Assembly (NCBI RefSeq): GCF_014851865.1
Contig: NZ_JACVAM010000002.1
Coordinates: forward strand, 806,001 to 870,000
Source of the DNA: Pseudomonas sp. PDM16
GTDB taxonomy: Bacteria > Pseudomonadota > Gammaproteobacteria > Pseudomonadales > Pseudomonadaceae
DNA: 64,000 nt
Direction of reading: 5' to 3'
How positions within the stretch are numbered: position 1 is the first letter of the stretch; every line of letters starts with the position of its first letter. The position numbers were made by a program, and so were the translations under genes. Below are positions 35,958 to 47,015 of the stretch, piece by piece. Under the pieces are notes generated by a model, which ran no database searches, was not told where the DNA came from, and worked only from the letters and a program-made list of their open reading frames with translations.

Positions 35958-36323
35958 TCAGCTGGCCAGCTTCTCGACGGCCGAGAGCAATTGCTGGGGC
36001 TGGAACGGCTTGACGATCCAGGCCTTGGCGCCGGCGGCCTGGCCTTCGGCCTTCTTGCCCTGTTCGCTCTCGGTGGTGAGCATGACGATGGGGGTGAAGC
36101 GGTATTCGTTGCGCGCCTTGATCTCCTTGACCAGGCCGATACCGTCGAGGTTGGGCATGTTCACGTCGCTGATGATCAGGTTGATCTTCTGGCCGTTGAG
36201 TTTGCTCAGGGCGTCGCGCCCGTCGACCGCTTCGATGACCTGATGGCCAGCGCCGGTGAGGGTCATCTTCACCAGTTGGCGCATGGACAGGGAGTCGTCG
36301 ACGATCAGGATGGTCTTGCTCAT
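35958..36323 (-). CDS. cheY: Chemotaxis response regulator CheY
   Basis: 121 residues, a single receiver domain with no output domain. The acidic pair is Asp-9/Asp-10 (ILIVDDSLSMR), the phosphorylation site is Asp-53 (LIISDVNMP), with the conserved Thr in MLTTES and Lys in WIVKPF. It is presumably phosphorylated by the CheA downstream. No cheZ phosphatase is present. It starts 26 bp after the short MCP gene and ends 1 bp before the STAS gene. Confidence 0.95.
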   Translation of the reverse strand: MSKTILIVDDSLSMRQLVKMTLTGAGHQVIEAVDGRDALSKLNGQKINLIISDVNMPNLDGIGLVKEIKARNEYRFTPIVMLTTESEQGKKAEGQAAGAKAWIVKPFQPQQLLSAVEKLAS

Positions 36324-36349
36324 GGTGGTCTCTCGGAAAAGGGCGATGC

Positions 36350-37507
36350 TCAGAAAAAGGTGATGTCGTCTTGCCGGGCCACCGTCGCGCCGCGGCGTCC
36401 GTGGCGCTCCTCGGCGGTGGTGAACTGGCGGCGCAGGTCGGCCAGCCAGCGCTCGGGGTGCAGGTCCGGCTGGTCTTCCTGGGCGGTACGCTGCAGCCGA
36501 CCGAGGTCGGCCTGGAGGTGGTCGAGCATCTGGTCGGCGCGGTCCTGGAACTGCAGGCTGACGACGATTTCCTGAATGTCGGCCTGGGTCACGCGCACGT
36601 CCTGCTGCAGCTGGCGGGTGGTTTCGGTGAGTTCGTTGAGGCTGCCGGTCAGGCCCTGCATCAGCTCGCCGGTGACCTCGTCGAGATAGCGCAGGTTGCC
36701 TTCCTCGCTGCCGGACATTTCCTCGGCAGCGGTGACGGTGCCGCGGATCGCTCCGTTGATCTCGCCGACTTTCTCGACCATGCGCTGGCCGGTTTCGGCG
36801 GACAGGCTGGACAGCTTGCGTACTTCGTCGGCCACCACTGAGAAGCCGCGGCCATATTCGCCGGCCCGTGCTGCCTCGATGGCCGCGTTGAGGGCCAGCA
36901 GGTTGGTCTGGCTGGCGATGTCCTGCACGTGCTTGGACATGGCCTGCAGCTCGCTGGCGTACTGGTTGAGGTTGCCGATGGTGGCGAGCAGCTGGCGCTT
37001 GCGTTCGCCGGCGCTATGAAAGGCCTCGGAGACTTCGTCCAGACGCTGGTTGGCGTGGCGCAGTCCCTCGGTAATACCGCCTCCGCCGATCACGCTCTCG
37101 GAATGGCCGAGGGTGTGTTCCAGGCGCTGGCTCAGACTGGCGAAGCGCTCGAACAGATGGCTGATGTTGTCTTGCAGCACGTGGCGGACCTGGCCGAGAT
37201 TGTCGGCCCAGGCCGGCAAAACGGCCTGCAGCAGCGGCGGATAGGCGGGCGGTTCGACCTGTGTGGGCGTCGCTTCGGTATCTGCGAGGCTGGCTGGACT
37301 GGGCCTAGGCCTAAGCGGTAGAGCAGCCCCGGCGCCGAGCAGGAGGCCAGCGCCGGCCAGCCACGGCAGGGTGAGCAGGGTACCGGCGCTGGCGAGTGCC
37401 AGGCCGAACCAGAGCAGGCAATAGGCAAGCACGGGGCGGAGGCCTCGGGTGGTCGACTGGATGCTGCCAACGATAGAAGCGCAGGCGCATCGACGAAATC
37501 GGGGCAT
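36350..37507 (-). CDS. Chemoreceptor-like protein without a periplasmic sensor domain
   Basis: 385 residues. The N-terminal region has two close hydrophobic segments ([23 protein letters not shown] and [16 protein letters not shown]), so there is no room for a periplasmic ligand domain. A proline-rich linker, a helical region and the MCP signalling hairpin ([40 protein letters not shown]) follow, then [18 protein letters not shown], a tail seen in several Pseudomonas MCPs. The start is uncertain: ATG at 37507 gives an odd Cys/Arg-rich leader, and a GTG at 37423 in PVLAYCLL is a realistic alternative. First gene of the che operon. Confidence 0.85.
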   Translation of the reverse strand: MPRFRRCACASIVGSIQSTTRGLRPVLAYCLLWFGLALASAGTLLTLPWLAGAGLLLGAGAALPLRPRPSPASLADTEATPTQVEPPAYPPLLQAVLPAWADNLGQVRHVLQDNISHLFERFASLSQRLEHTLGHSESVIGGGGITEGLRHANQRLDEVSEAFHSAGERKRQLLATIGNLNQYASELQAMSKHVQDIASQTNLLALNAAIEAARAGEYGRGFSVVADEVRKLSSLSAETGQRMVEKVGEINGAIRGTVTAAEEMSGSEEGNLRYLDEVTGELMQGLTGSLNELTETTRQLQQDVRVTQADIQEIVVSLQFQDRADQMLDHLQADLGRLQRTAQEDQPDLHPERWLADLRRQFTTAEERHGRRGATVARQDDITFF

Positions 37508-37673
37508 CCCCTAGGCGGCGTAAGGGTGGCTCCGATACCCGTGTCTGGCATGACCGTGCGGTCGCTGGCATGATGGCACTCGGCCGCCTTCAGTCTCGCT
37601 GCGGGCGGCCGATATCTGGCAGAGGCCCACCGCAAGGCTCGGCTAGACTGATGAAACACAACAGGAGTAGGCG

Positions 37674-38600
37674 ATGGCCGGCATTCTCGATACGGTTGAT
37701 CAACGCACCCAGCTGGTGGGCGAGAACCGACTGGAAATTCTCATGTTCCGGCTGGCTGGGCGGCAGCTGTTCGCCATCAACGTGTTCAAGGTGCAGGAGG
37801 TGCTGCAGCTGCCCAAGCTGACCCTGATGCCGCACCGTCACCCTTACGTCTGCGGTGTGGTCAACCTGCGTGGCCAGACCCTGCCGGTGATCGACCTGTC
37901 CCAGGCCATCGGCATGCGCCCGCTGACTCCCAACGAGAACAGCACCATCATCGTCACCGAGTACAACCGCTCTGTGCAGGCGTTCCTGGTGGGGGGCGTG
38001 GATCGCATCCTCAACCTCAACTGGGAATCCATCCTGCCTCCGCCAGGTGGAGCAGGGCGCCAGCACTACCTCACCGCCATCACCAAGGTGGACGATCAGA
38101 TCGTCGAGATCATCGATGTGGAGAAGGTGCTGGCGGAAATCGCGCCGATGAGCACCAAGGTATCCGACGAGAAGCTGGCCGATCCGCTGTTGGCCAAGGC
38201 CAAGGGCCGTGAAGTACTGCTGGTGGATGACTCCAGCGTGGCGCTTAACCAGCTACGCGAGACCCTGTCGCAGCTGGGCATCCGTACCCACAGCGCCAGC
38301 GATGGCCTCAAGGGCCTGCAGCAACTGAAAAAGTGGGCTGATACCGGCGAGGTGATGACCGACAAGCTGCTGATGATCTTTACCGATGCCGAGATGCCGG
38401 AGATGGATGGCTACCGCCTGACCACCGAGATCCGCAACGACCCACGCCTGAAGGACCTGTACGTGGTGCTGCACACGTCTCTGTCCGGCAGCTTCAACGA
38501 GGCAATGGTGAAGAAGGTCGGCTGCGACAATTTCCTCTCCAAGTTCCAGCCAGACAAGCTGGTCGACGTCATCCGCCAGCGTCTGGAGCTCGATGCCTGA
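37674..38600 (+). CDS. cheV: Chemotaxis protein CheV (CheW-receiver fusion)
   Basis: 308 residues. The N-terminal CheW domain has EILMFRLAGRQLFAINVFKVQEVLQ and CGVVNLRGQTLPVIDL; the C-terminal receiver has VLLVDDSSVALNQLRETL, the phospho-Asp in MIFTDAEMPEMDGYRL, and HTSLSG and FLSKFQPDKL at the Thr and Lys positions. CheV couples receptors to CheA and can act in adaptation or as a phosphate sink. It is monocistronic, transcribed away from the short MCP gene across 166 bp and convergent with the third MCP gene. AGGAGTAGGCG precedes the ATG. Confidence 0.94.
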   Translation: MAGILDTVDQRTQLVGENRLEILMFRLAGRQLFAINVFKVQEVLQLPKLTLMPHRHPYVCGVVNLRGQTLPVIDLSQAIGMRPLTPNENSTIIVTEYNRSVQAFLVGGVDRILNLNWESILPPPGGAGRQHYLTAITKVDDQIVEIIDVEKVLAEIAPMSTKVSDEKLADPLLAKAKGREVLLVDDSSVALNQLRETLSQLGIRTHSASDGLKGLQQLKKWADTGEVMTDKLLMIFTDAEMPEMDGYRLTTEIRNDPRLKDLYVVLHTSLSGSFNEAMVKKVGCDNFLSKFQPDKLVDVIRQRLELDA

Positions 38601-38620
38601 GGCAATAGGGTCTCTGCTTC

Positions 38621-40300
38621 TTAAACACCTAGCGCGGCTGGCAGGATGCCGGCACTGACGGTGCCCCAGCGACGTCCGTTGATCCTGAGTGAGGTGTAGA
38701 GCACGAACACGATAGTGCTGGTGCCTGGGATCACGAAGGTGCCCATGCTCAGGTGCTGGCACTGGCGCACGTTGCTCATCTCGCTCTCGCTCACCGTTAT
38801 GAAACGCTGGTGCATGCTTTTGGCCGCGTCAATCTGCGGATTGCCGGTCGGTGGCTGCGAGGCTGCGCTGCGGGCCGCTGGCAGGTAGCCGCCTTCGGTC
38901 ATCGGCACCAGATACAGCACGCCGTCCTTGCCCCCCTGATCCCACTCGTCGAGTAGCGGCTGGATGCGCTGGCGATAGGGCTCGACCCAGGCGACGTCGT
39001 GCTTCTGCGGATTGGTGTTGGGGATCGGTCGGTAGTTCTGGTCGAACAGGTCGACCCCGGAGCGATGCAGCTCGTCGAGCCGGGCTTCGATCAGGTCGCG
39101 ACGCTGGAACAGCATCTCGGTGATGGCCTCCAGGCGGCCGCTGCCCAGGCGGAAATTGCACAGCTGCTGCACCAGCAGATTGGTGGTGTCACGCAAGGCG
39201 TCGGCCTGAGCAAAGTTCTGCTTCATGCACTGGCCAATGGCGAAGCTGAGCTCGCGGATGCGGCTACTGTGCTGGTGCGTCTCCTGGTTGGTGGCGTGCA
39301 GCTCCTCCAGCGCGCTGCTGACCATCAACAGGTCGTCGTTGGCCTGATTGAAGTCGTGCACCATGAGTTCGAACTGTTCGCTGGCGCTGCTGACCACTGT
39401 GCCACAGGAGGCGGTTTGCTCGATCATGCAATGGGTCTGCTCATCGGCGCCGTTCATAGCGCCGGTCATTTCCTCCAGCAGCATGCCGATCTGCTGGGCG
39501 GCACTGCCGACCTTCTGCGAAAGATTGCGTACCTCGTCGGCCACCACCGCGAAGCCGCGCCCGGCTTCTCCAGCGCGAGCTGCTTCGATGGCGGCGTTGA
39601 GCGCCAGCATGTTGGTCTGGGTCGAGAAGTCCTGCACCGTGACCAGGATTTCGCGAACCTTGGTGGTGCTCGCCGCGAGCGCCTCGATGTTGTGGCGAAA
39701 GCCTTCCATGGTGTTATTGACGTCACGCATCTGCCGGCAGGCCTCATCGAGTTGCCGCTGCGACTGATGGGCCATGTCCAGGTTACGGCCGTTCATCTCG
39801 GTGATGCCGCCGGTGCGTGTTGAAATATCCTGCAGGGCCGCGGTGGTCTGCTCGCTGGCATGGAAGATTAGCTCCGACAGGCTGTGCTGTTGCGTCGCCT
39901 CGCGTGCGGCCTGTTCGGACTGCAGGCGGCTGGTGGCCGATGCCTGAGCGATCTGCAGGCTGTTGTGCTGCAGGTTTGCAATGCATTGACGCAGGCGCGC
40001 TGTGAGGTGGTCCAGGCTATCGGGCTCACCTTGCGCACGGTCGCAGAGGTCGATCTGGGTGCCACCCAACGCTTCCAGTCGCGTCAGCATGCGCTCCGCC
40101 GGGCGTGCCGTGCCGAGCTTCCAGGCCAGCAACAGCAATGGGCCGGCCAGGAGCAGGGCAACGATGCGTAGGCCGTTGTCGCCCAGTGCCAGCACGGCAG
40201 TGAGGAGAATCAGCTGGCAGGCGAGCAGGGAAAGGACGGTGGAACTGGAGGAGCGGCGAACAGGTTGCTCCAGCGGAGCGGAGAGCGTCGAACTGGTCAT
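38621..40300 (-). CDS. Chemoreceptor with N-terminal anchor and C-terminal sensor-like domain
   Basis: 559 residues in an unusual order. Two adjacent transmembrane helices (about residues 22-62, [15 protein letters not shown] and [17 protein letters not shown]) leave no periplasmic domain; the MCP signalling region comes next with [44 protein letters not shown]; the last 150 residues form a separate alpha/beta domain with [40 protein letters not shown] and a hydrophobic strand-rich end ([13 protein letters not shown]). That last part resembles cache/PAS-like sensor modules, but I cannot confirm it. It is convergent with cheV, whose stop is 20 bp away. Confidence 0.9.
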   Translation of the reverse strand: MTSSTLSAPLEQPVRRSSSSTVLSLLACQLILLTAVLALGDNGLRIVALLLAGPLLLLAWKLGTARPAERMLTRLEALGGTQIDLCDRAQGEPDSLDHLTARLRQCIANLQHNSLQIAQASATSRLQSEQAAREATQQHSLSELIFHASEQTTAALQDISTRTGGITEMNGRNLDMAHQSQRQLDEACRQMRDVNNTMEGFRHNIEALAASTTKVREILVTVQDFSTQTNMLALNAAIEAARAGEAGRGFAVVADEVRNLSQKVGSAAQQIGMLLEEMTGAMNGADEQTHCMIEQTASCGTVVSSASEQFELMVHDFNQANDDLLMVSSALEELHATNQETHQHSSRIRELSFAIGQCMKQNFAQADALRDTTNLLVQQLCNFRLGSGRLEAITEMLFQRRDLIEARLDELHRSGVDLFDQNYRPIPNTNPQKHDVAWVEPYRQRIQPLLDEWDQGGKDGVLYLVPMTEGGYLPAARSAASQPPTGNPQIDAAKSMHQRFITVSESEMSNVRQCQHLSMGTFVIPGTSTIVFVLYTSLRINGRRWGTVSAGILPAALGV

Positions 40301-40423
40301 GGGCTACACCAAAAGCTTTTTTATTGGTTTTATGTACCGGCAATCTACGCAAAATCGTGAAACTCATCACATCGCCCTTTTGTATGAATGAAGGGTTAAT
40401 TCCTGATCCACTTCGAGGCCCCC

Positions 40424-41227
40424 ATGCAGCTCTCCGCTCTCTACCGATACCCGCTCAAGTCCGCCCGTGGCGAAAGCCTGGCCAGCTCACCGCTGGAGGC
40501 GCTGGGCTTGCGCGGCGACCGCCGCTGGATGCTGGTGGAGCCGGAGAGCGGGCGCTTCCTGACCCAGCGGTTGTTGCCTCAGATGAGCCAGCTGAGCGCG
40601 TTGTACAACGCCGATGGTGGTCTGAACCTGAGCGCGCCGGGTTTCGGCAGCCTCGATGTGGACGTGCCTGACCCCGAGACCGACCTGCGTGGCGTCACCG
40701 TCTGGCGTGACAGCCTTCGTGTGCCCGATGCCGGAGACGCGGCAGCCGATTGGCTGAGCCGCTTCATCGGCCGTCCCTGCCGGCTGGTACAGGTGCCGGA
40801 GGCGCGCGCCCGCCAGGTCGACACCGGCTACGCCCAGCCCGGCGATAAGGTGGCGTTCTCCGATGGTTTCCCGCTGCTGTTGATCGGCCAGGCATCGCTG
40901 GAGGACCTGTCGACGCGGGTCGGGCGGCCGTTGGAGATGCTGCGTTTCCGTCCGAACCTGGTGGTGCAGGGCAGTGAGCCCTACGCCGAGGACGGCTGGA
41001 AGCGCATCCGCATCGGCGAGCTGGAGTTCGAGGTGGCCAAGGGCTGCAGCCGCTGCATCCTCACCACCATCGATCCGCAGACCGGTGAGCGCAACGCCGA
41101 TCGCGAGCCGCTGACCACTCTGAAGACCTACCGCGAGCGCAATGGCGAGGTGTACTTCGGCCAGAACCTGCTGCCGCGTGGCATAGGCGAGCTGCGCGTG
41201 GGCATGCCGGTGGAGGTGCTGGAGTAG
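40424..41227 (+). CDS. MOSC domain protein (MOSC N-terminal beta barrel + MOSC)
   Basis: 267 residues. The N-terminal MOSC_N beta-barrel domain begins QLSALYRYPLKSARGESL; the MOSC domain follows with LIGQASLEDL, FRPNLVV, and KGCSRCILTTIDPQTGER, which carries the conserved Cys. MOSC proteins are related to the molybdenum-cofactor sulfurase C-terminus and to YcbX/YiiM, which detoxify N-hydroxylated bases or act as Moco enzymes. The substrate here is unknown. A bidirectional terminator separates it from the convergent slt. Confidence 0.92.
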   Translation: MQLSALYRYPLKSARGESLASSPLEALGLRGDRRWMLVEPESGRFLTQRLLPQMSQLSALYNADGGLNLSAPGFGSLDVDVPDPETDLRGVTVWRDSLRVPDAGDAAADWLSRFIGRPCRLVQVPEARARQVDTGYAQPGDKVAFSDGFPLLLIGQASLEDLSTRVGRPLEMLRFRPNLVVQGSEPYAEDGWKRIRIGELEFEVAKGCSRCILTTIDPQTGERNADREPLTTLKTYRERNGEVYFGQNLLPRGIGELRVGMPVEVLE

Positions 41228-41244
41228 AGGCTGGCACTTGGAAG

Positions 41245-41275
41245 AACAAAGGGCGCCGAGGCGCCCTTTGTTTTC
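41245..41275. terminator. Bidirectional rho-independent terminator
   Basis: A perfect 11-12 bp stem (ACAAAGGGCGC / GCGCCCTTTGT) with a CGAG loop, flanked by T-rich ends on the + strand (TTTGTTTTC) and by TTTGTTCTTC on the minus strand. It lies 18 bp after the MOSC gene and 13 bp before the stop of the convergent slt gene, so it should end both transcripts. Confidence 0.9.
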
Positions 41276-41287
41276 TGCGGAATATGC

Positions 41288-43216
41288 TTATTGGTCGTCG
41301 AAGAACCGCTCATGCCAGTCCACCAGTGGCTGCGGTACGCCGAGTTTCTGGCCGTAGATCACCGAGTAGGACAGTACGTTCTGCACGTACTGGCGGGTCT
41401 CGTCGAACGGGATGTTCTCCACCCATACGTCGAAGGCCAGATGGTCGGCACCCTTCAGCCACTGGCGTACTCGACCGGGACCAGCGTTATAGGCGGCCGA
41501 GGCGAGGACGCGGTTTCCATTGAACTGACCGTGCACCTGGCTCAGGTAGGCGGCGCCGAGCTGGATGTTCTTTTCCGGCACCAGCGCCTGCTGCGGGTTG
41601 GCCAGGGGAATGCTGAACTTGCGTGCGGTCTCCTTGGCGGTACCCGGCATCAGCTGCATCAGCCCCATGGCCCCGACCGGGGAACGGGCGTCTGCCATGA
41701 AGGCGCTTTCCTGACGGGTGATGGCGAACACCCAGCTCGAATGCAGCCCGCGCAGCTTGGCTTGTCGGGTCAGGCTCGTCTTGTGGGCCATGGGGAAGCG
41801 GATGTCCAGATCATCCCAGTACTGGGCTTGGCTGATGGTGCGGATGGCTGGGAAGTACCACTCCTTGTCATAGGCCAGCCTGGCCTGAGCCACCAGTTCC
41901 TCACGGCTGAACAGGCGGCTGACGTGGTACCACTCGCGGCGGCCATCGACGATCTGGCCACGGTCATGAAATTCCAGTGCACGACGGATGCCGGCGGTGC
42001 TGCGCACCTTCTGCATGACCTGCGGGGCGATGACCATCGGCTTGTTGTTCAGGCTGTAGGGTGCCTGGATGCGGTCGGCGGCGAGGAAACCGTAGAAGTC
42101 GCGCTCCTTGGCCAGTTGCTCGTACAGGGCCATGGCCTGCTGGTCCTGTGGTCTGGCCAGCTGCAGGCTGCGTGCGTGCCAATAACGCCAGCGGCTGGTG
42201 GTGGCCAGATCGGCTGGCAGGCGGCTGGTCAACTGATAGGCATCTTCCCACTGGCCGTGGCGCAGCAACAGGCGGGCGCGCCACTCGGAGACCGTGTTGT
42301 CGCGCAGTTCCGGGTCGTACTGGGCCATGACCTGCAGGGCTCGGATGTCGAAGCGCTTGGCCAGGGTCAGGCCGATTTCACGGGCGATGGCGACTTTCTC
42401 GTCGCTGGAGAACGGCAGCTTGCCGGCGTATACCTCGAGCAGGCTCAGGGCCTTCTCCGGGTCTTGGCGAGCCAGGCGGCGCAGGCCGAGGCCAGCGGCG
42501 TCGGCCATGTGGCGGTCTGCCGGGGTGAAACGGGCGGTCTGGCTCATCATCGCGGGCTTCTGCGCCGCATCGATCATCAGTTGACCCTGCTTGCCGTAGG
42601 TCGGCAAACCCTTCACCAGATAGCTGGCCAGTCCATAGTTGCGGGCTTCGGCGGCCAGCTTGGCGCGTTTCCAGCGATTCTCCTCGGTGAGCTGGCCGTC
42701 GGCGCGCCAGGTGCTGAACAGGGCGTCACAGGCCTCGGGTTGGGACTTGCCGACCAGCCAGAGTTTCTCGGAAGCAGCGCGTGCCTCGGCCTTCAGCCCC
42801 TGCCTGTACAGATACTGACCATACAGGCAATCCAGTTCGGTGAAGTTGAGCTTGGGGTCGTAGTAGCTGGCGAAGGTCTGCCACTCGCCACGCTCGGCCA
42901 GCCAGCGTAGCCAGCGCAGCTTCATCCAGCCGGCCTGGGGCAGGTCACCGTGCTCGGTGAGGAAGGCCTCGATCTCGTCGTTACCGGCCCACTTCAGGCG
43001 TGCGGTCAGCTCGTCATAGGCCAGGTAGGGTTCCAGCGGATAGTCACGCAGTGCATTGGCATAGCGTTGGTAGGGGCCTTTGTCGCCCTTGGCCAAGGCG
43101 CGCTTGGCTTCGTCATACATCTGCCGCTGCTGGGCCAGGCTGGCGGCCTGGGCGGCGGAGAAGCCGAGGGTGCAGGAGAGGAGAGCGGAGAGCAGGCAAT
43201 ACAGAGGGCGGCGCAT
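41288..43216 (-). CDS. slt: Soluble lytic murein transglycosylase Slt
   Basis: 642 residues. A signal peptide (MRRPLYCLLSALLSCTLGFSAAQA) exports it to the periplasm. A long alpha-helical, TPR-like superhelical U/L domain follows, then the C-terminal lysozyme-like catalytic domain with the catalytic Glu in AITRQESAFMADARSPVGAMGLMQLMPGTAKETA and the AYNAGPGRVRQWL motif. Slt cleaves peptidoglycan glycan chains to give 1,6-anhydro-MurNAc ends that NagZ (encoded here at 57317) later processes. The ATG at 43216 starts the signal peptide; the upstream in-frame start would disrupt it. Divergent from uup across 170 bp. Confidence 0.95.
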   Translation of the reverse strand: MRRPLYCLLSALLSCTLGFSAAQAASLAQQRQMYDEAKRALAKGDKGPYQRYANALRDYPLEPYLAYDELTARLKWAGNDEIEAFLTEHGDLPQAGWMKLRWLRWLAERGEWQTFASYYDPKLNFTELDCLYGQYLYRQGLKAEARAASEKLWLVGKSQPEACDALFSTWRADGQLTEENRWKRAKLAAEARNYGLASYLVKGLPTYGKQGQLMIDAAQKPAMMSQTARFTPADRHMADAAGLGLRRLARQDPEKALSLLEVYAGKLPFSSDEKVAIAREIGLTLAKRFDIRALQVMAQYDPELRDNTVSEWRARLLLRHGQWEDAYQLTSRLPADLATTSRWRYWHARSLQLARPQDQQAMALYEQLAKERDFYGFLAADRIQAPYSLNNKPMVIAPQVMQKVRSTAGIRRALEFHDRGQIVDGRREWYHVSRLFSREELVAQARLAYDKEWYFPAIRTISQAQYWDDLDIRFPMAHKTSLTRQAKLRGLHSSWVFAITRQESAFMADARSPVGAMGLMQLMPGTAKETARKFSIPLANPQQALVPEKNIQLGAAYLSQVHGQFNGNRVLASAAYNAGPGRVRQWLKGADHLAFDVWVENIPFDETRQYVQNVLSYSVIYGQKLGVPQPLVDWHERFFDDQ

Positions 43217-43386
43217 GACACATCCGGATAAATAGGGAACGACATGAAGCAACGTGCTTCCAAAATTGCGCCTAGCTTAGCCTGTTGCTCCCTGCGCGAG
43301 AATGCCGCAGGGCGTACGCAGCAATGCGCCAGCATTGGGCCAGCTCAACTCGGTTAGAATGCGCGCCTGTTTTTTGAGGTGTAACC

Positions 43387-45300
<1,914 letters not shown>

Positions 45301-45320
45301 GGAGCCTGCTGGAGACCTGC

Positions 45321-46007
45321 ATGGCTATTGAGTATCGCATCACCCTGGATGACAACCATCAGTTCAGCTACAGGATAGAGCTGGACCGTCAGTATGATGC
45401 CCGGGATGCCGAGGCGACGCCGAAATGGACGCGCCTCGAACACAATCAGTGCAGCAATTGCCCACTGAAGAAAGATCAATTCAGTCGCTGCCCGGCGGCA
45501 GTCGACCTGCACAAGGTGATCGAGGACTTCCATGGTCTGCCGGCGGTCAAGAAGGCCCATGTATGGGTGCGCACACCGGAGCGCGAGTACACCAAGCAGG
45601 TAGGGCTGGAGGAGGGTCTGCGTTCGCTGCTCGGTGTGATCATGGCCACCAGTGCCTGCCCTGTGTTGGGCAAGCTGCGGCCCATGGCGCAGCACCACCT
45701 GCCGTTTGCCAACAATCAGGAATTCATCCTGCGTACCATCTCGCTGTACCTGACGCGGCAATACTTCAACTATCGAGAGGGGCGCCGTGCGGACTGGGAT
45801 CTGAAGGGGCTGATCAAGCAGTTCCAGCAGGTTCAACTGGTCAATCAGGCGTTCTGGCAGCGTATTCTCGATGTGTGCGAGGGCGACTCCAATCTCAAGG
45901 CTTTCCTCACCTTCTTCTCCATGTCGTCGAGCCTGACCGTGTCAATGGAGACCCAGTTGCAGAAGATCCGCCCGCTGGTGATGAGCGCCGGAGACGGTGG
46001 TGAGTAG
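45321..46007 (+). CDS. Conserved hypothetical protein, 228 aa, Cys-containing N-terminus
   Basis: I do not recognise a characterised family; it may be one of the DUFs restricted to Pseudomonas-like bacteria. The N-terminal 35 residues look beta-rich (YRITLDDNHQFSYRIELDR), followed by HNQCSNCPLKKDQFSRCPAA, a Cys-x2-Cys plus a third Cys and a His that could bind a metal or Fe-S cluster, and a fourth Cys in ATSACPVLGKLRPMAQHHLPF. The C-terminal half is helical. No signal peptide, so it is probably cytoplasmic. It starts 20 bp after uup and is likely co-transcribed. The ATG at 45321 follows a GGAG site. Confidence 0.82.
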   Translation: MAIEYRITLDDNHQFSYRIELDRQYDARDAEATPKWTRLEHNQCSNCPLKKDQFSRCPAAVDLHKVIEDFHGLPAVKKAHVWVRTPEREYTKQVGLEEGLRSLLGVIMATSACPVLGKLRPMAQHHLPFANNQEFILRTISLYLTRQYFNYREGRRADWDLKGLIKQFQQVQLVNQAFWQRILDVCEGDSNLKAFLTFFSMSSSLTVSMETQLQKIRPLVMSAGDGGE

Positions 46008-46050
46008 CTCCGGGCGGGCCCGCCGCTGACTGGCGACGGGCTCGGCTGCC

Positions 46051-46494
46051 TTATTCCTTGGGTTTCTTGAGACGGACTGCCAGAACGTCGCATGGCGCGC
46101 TGTGCAGCACGTCATTGGCGGTGGAGCCAAGTAGAAGCGCCAGACCGTGGCGGCCGTGGCTGCCTACCACGATCAGGTCGCAGTCCTGCTCTTCGGCGAG
46201 GCGATGGATCTCCTGGCGCGGTTGGCCGTAGGCCAGGTGTCGATGCTCGGCTCCCAGTTGCGGATAGCGGCTGGCGAAGCTTTCCAGATGTTCGCGCGCC
46301 TGATCGAACTGTTGCTGTTGAAGCATCGATAGGTCCATCGGGACATCGCCACCGAAGGCCATGGCCATGGGCTCGACGATATGTACCAGTGACGTTTTGG
46401 CGCCGTTGCTGGCAGCGATGGCCAAGGCGCGTTCGGCAACCGGATGGCACTCCTCGGTCAGGTCCACGGCGATCAGGATGTGCTGATAGGGCAT
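46051..46494 (-). CDS. Universal stress protein, UspA family
   Basis: 147 residues: MPYQHILIAVDLTEECHPVAERALAIA at the start, and the C-terminal nucleotide-binding loop LIVVGSHGRHGLALLLGSTANDVLHSAPCDVLAVR, which matches the ATP-binding form of UspA (G-x2-G-x8/9-G-S/T). These cytoplasmic proteins protect under starvation, oxidative stress or anaerobiosis. The ATG at 46494 is preceded by GGAGGAG and starts the domain directly; the in-frame extension upstream has no family similarity. Convergent with the preceding gene and divergent from the next. Confidence 0.93.
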   Translation of the reverse strand: MPYQHILIAVDLTEECHPVAERALAIAASNGAKTSLVHIVEPMAMAFGGDVPMDLSMLQQQQFDQAREHLESFASRYPQLGAEHRHLAYGQPRQEIHRLAEEQDCDLIVVGSHGRHGLALLLGSTANDVLHSAPCDVLAVRLKKPKE

Positions 46495-46577
46495 CTGAGT
46501 CTCCTCCACTGAGTGGTCATGCTTGCAGTATGGTTCTGCTCCCTTCATAACACAGCCTTTCCCTGCAAGTGATAGAT

Positions 46578-47015
46578 ATGACCTGGTGGATCGTGGTTTT
46601 GCTCGTTGGCGTGGCACTCAGTCCCCTGGTTTGGTTGCGTCCCTCGCCGCGTCAGCGCGGGCAGATGGCGCTGCGCATGGCCGCGCGGCGCCTGGGGCTC
46701 GGTATGCAGTTGGGACAGCAGCAGTGGCCGCACTGGCTGCCAGAGCACCCGCCAGAGCGCTGTGCCCAATACCATCGCGGCCGTCGCAGTGGGCGCAGCG
46801 ATAGCTGGAGCTACTGGCAGGTCGCGCCGGGTCAGTGGTGCAACCAGTGGCGCGAGTCCTGTACTGATGCAGTCATGCTCGAGCGCCTGCAGGGTTTGCC
46901 GGCCGACGTCTACAAGGTCGAGGCCGGCCCGCAGATGGTTTCCCTGTTTTGGGGCGAGCGCGGTGGCGAGGAGGAACTGCGCAAGATAGCGGCGTTGCTA
47001 GCGGACGTTGCCTGA
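46578..47015 (+). CDS. Single-pass membrane protein, Trp-rich, unknown function
   Basis: About 145 residues. One N-terminal membrane helix (WWIVVLLVGVALSPLVWL) is followed by a basic stretch (RPSPRQRGQMALRMAARR) and a soluble domain rich in Trp (PHWLPEHPPERC, WSYWQVAPGQWCNQWRES). The positive-inside rule places the domain in the cytoplasm. No family recognised. An in-frame GTG lies three codons upstream at 46569; neither start has a strong ribosome-binding site. A GC hairpin with no U-tract follows the stop (47017-47037). Confidence 0.75.
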   Translation: MTWWIVVLLVGVALSPLVWLRPSPRQRGQMALRMAARRLGLGMQLGQQQWPHWLPEHPPERCAQYHRGRRSGRSDSWSYWQVAPGQWCNQWRESCTDAVMLERLQGLPADVYKVEAGPQMVSLFWGERGGEEELRKIAALLADVA

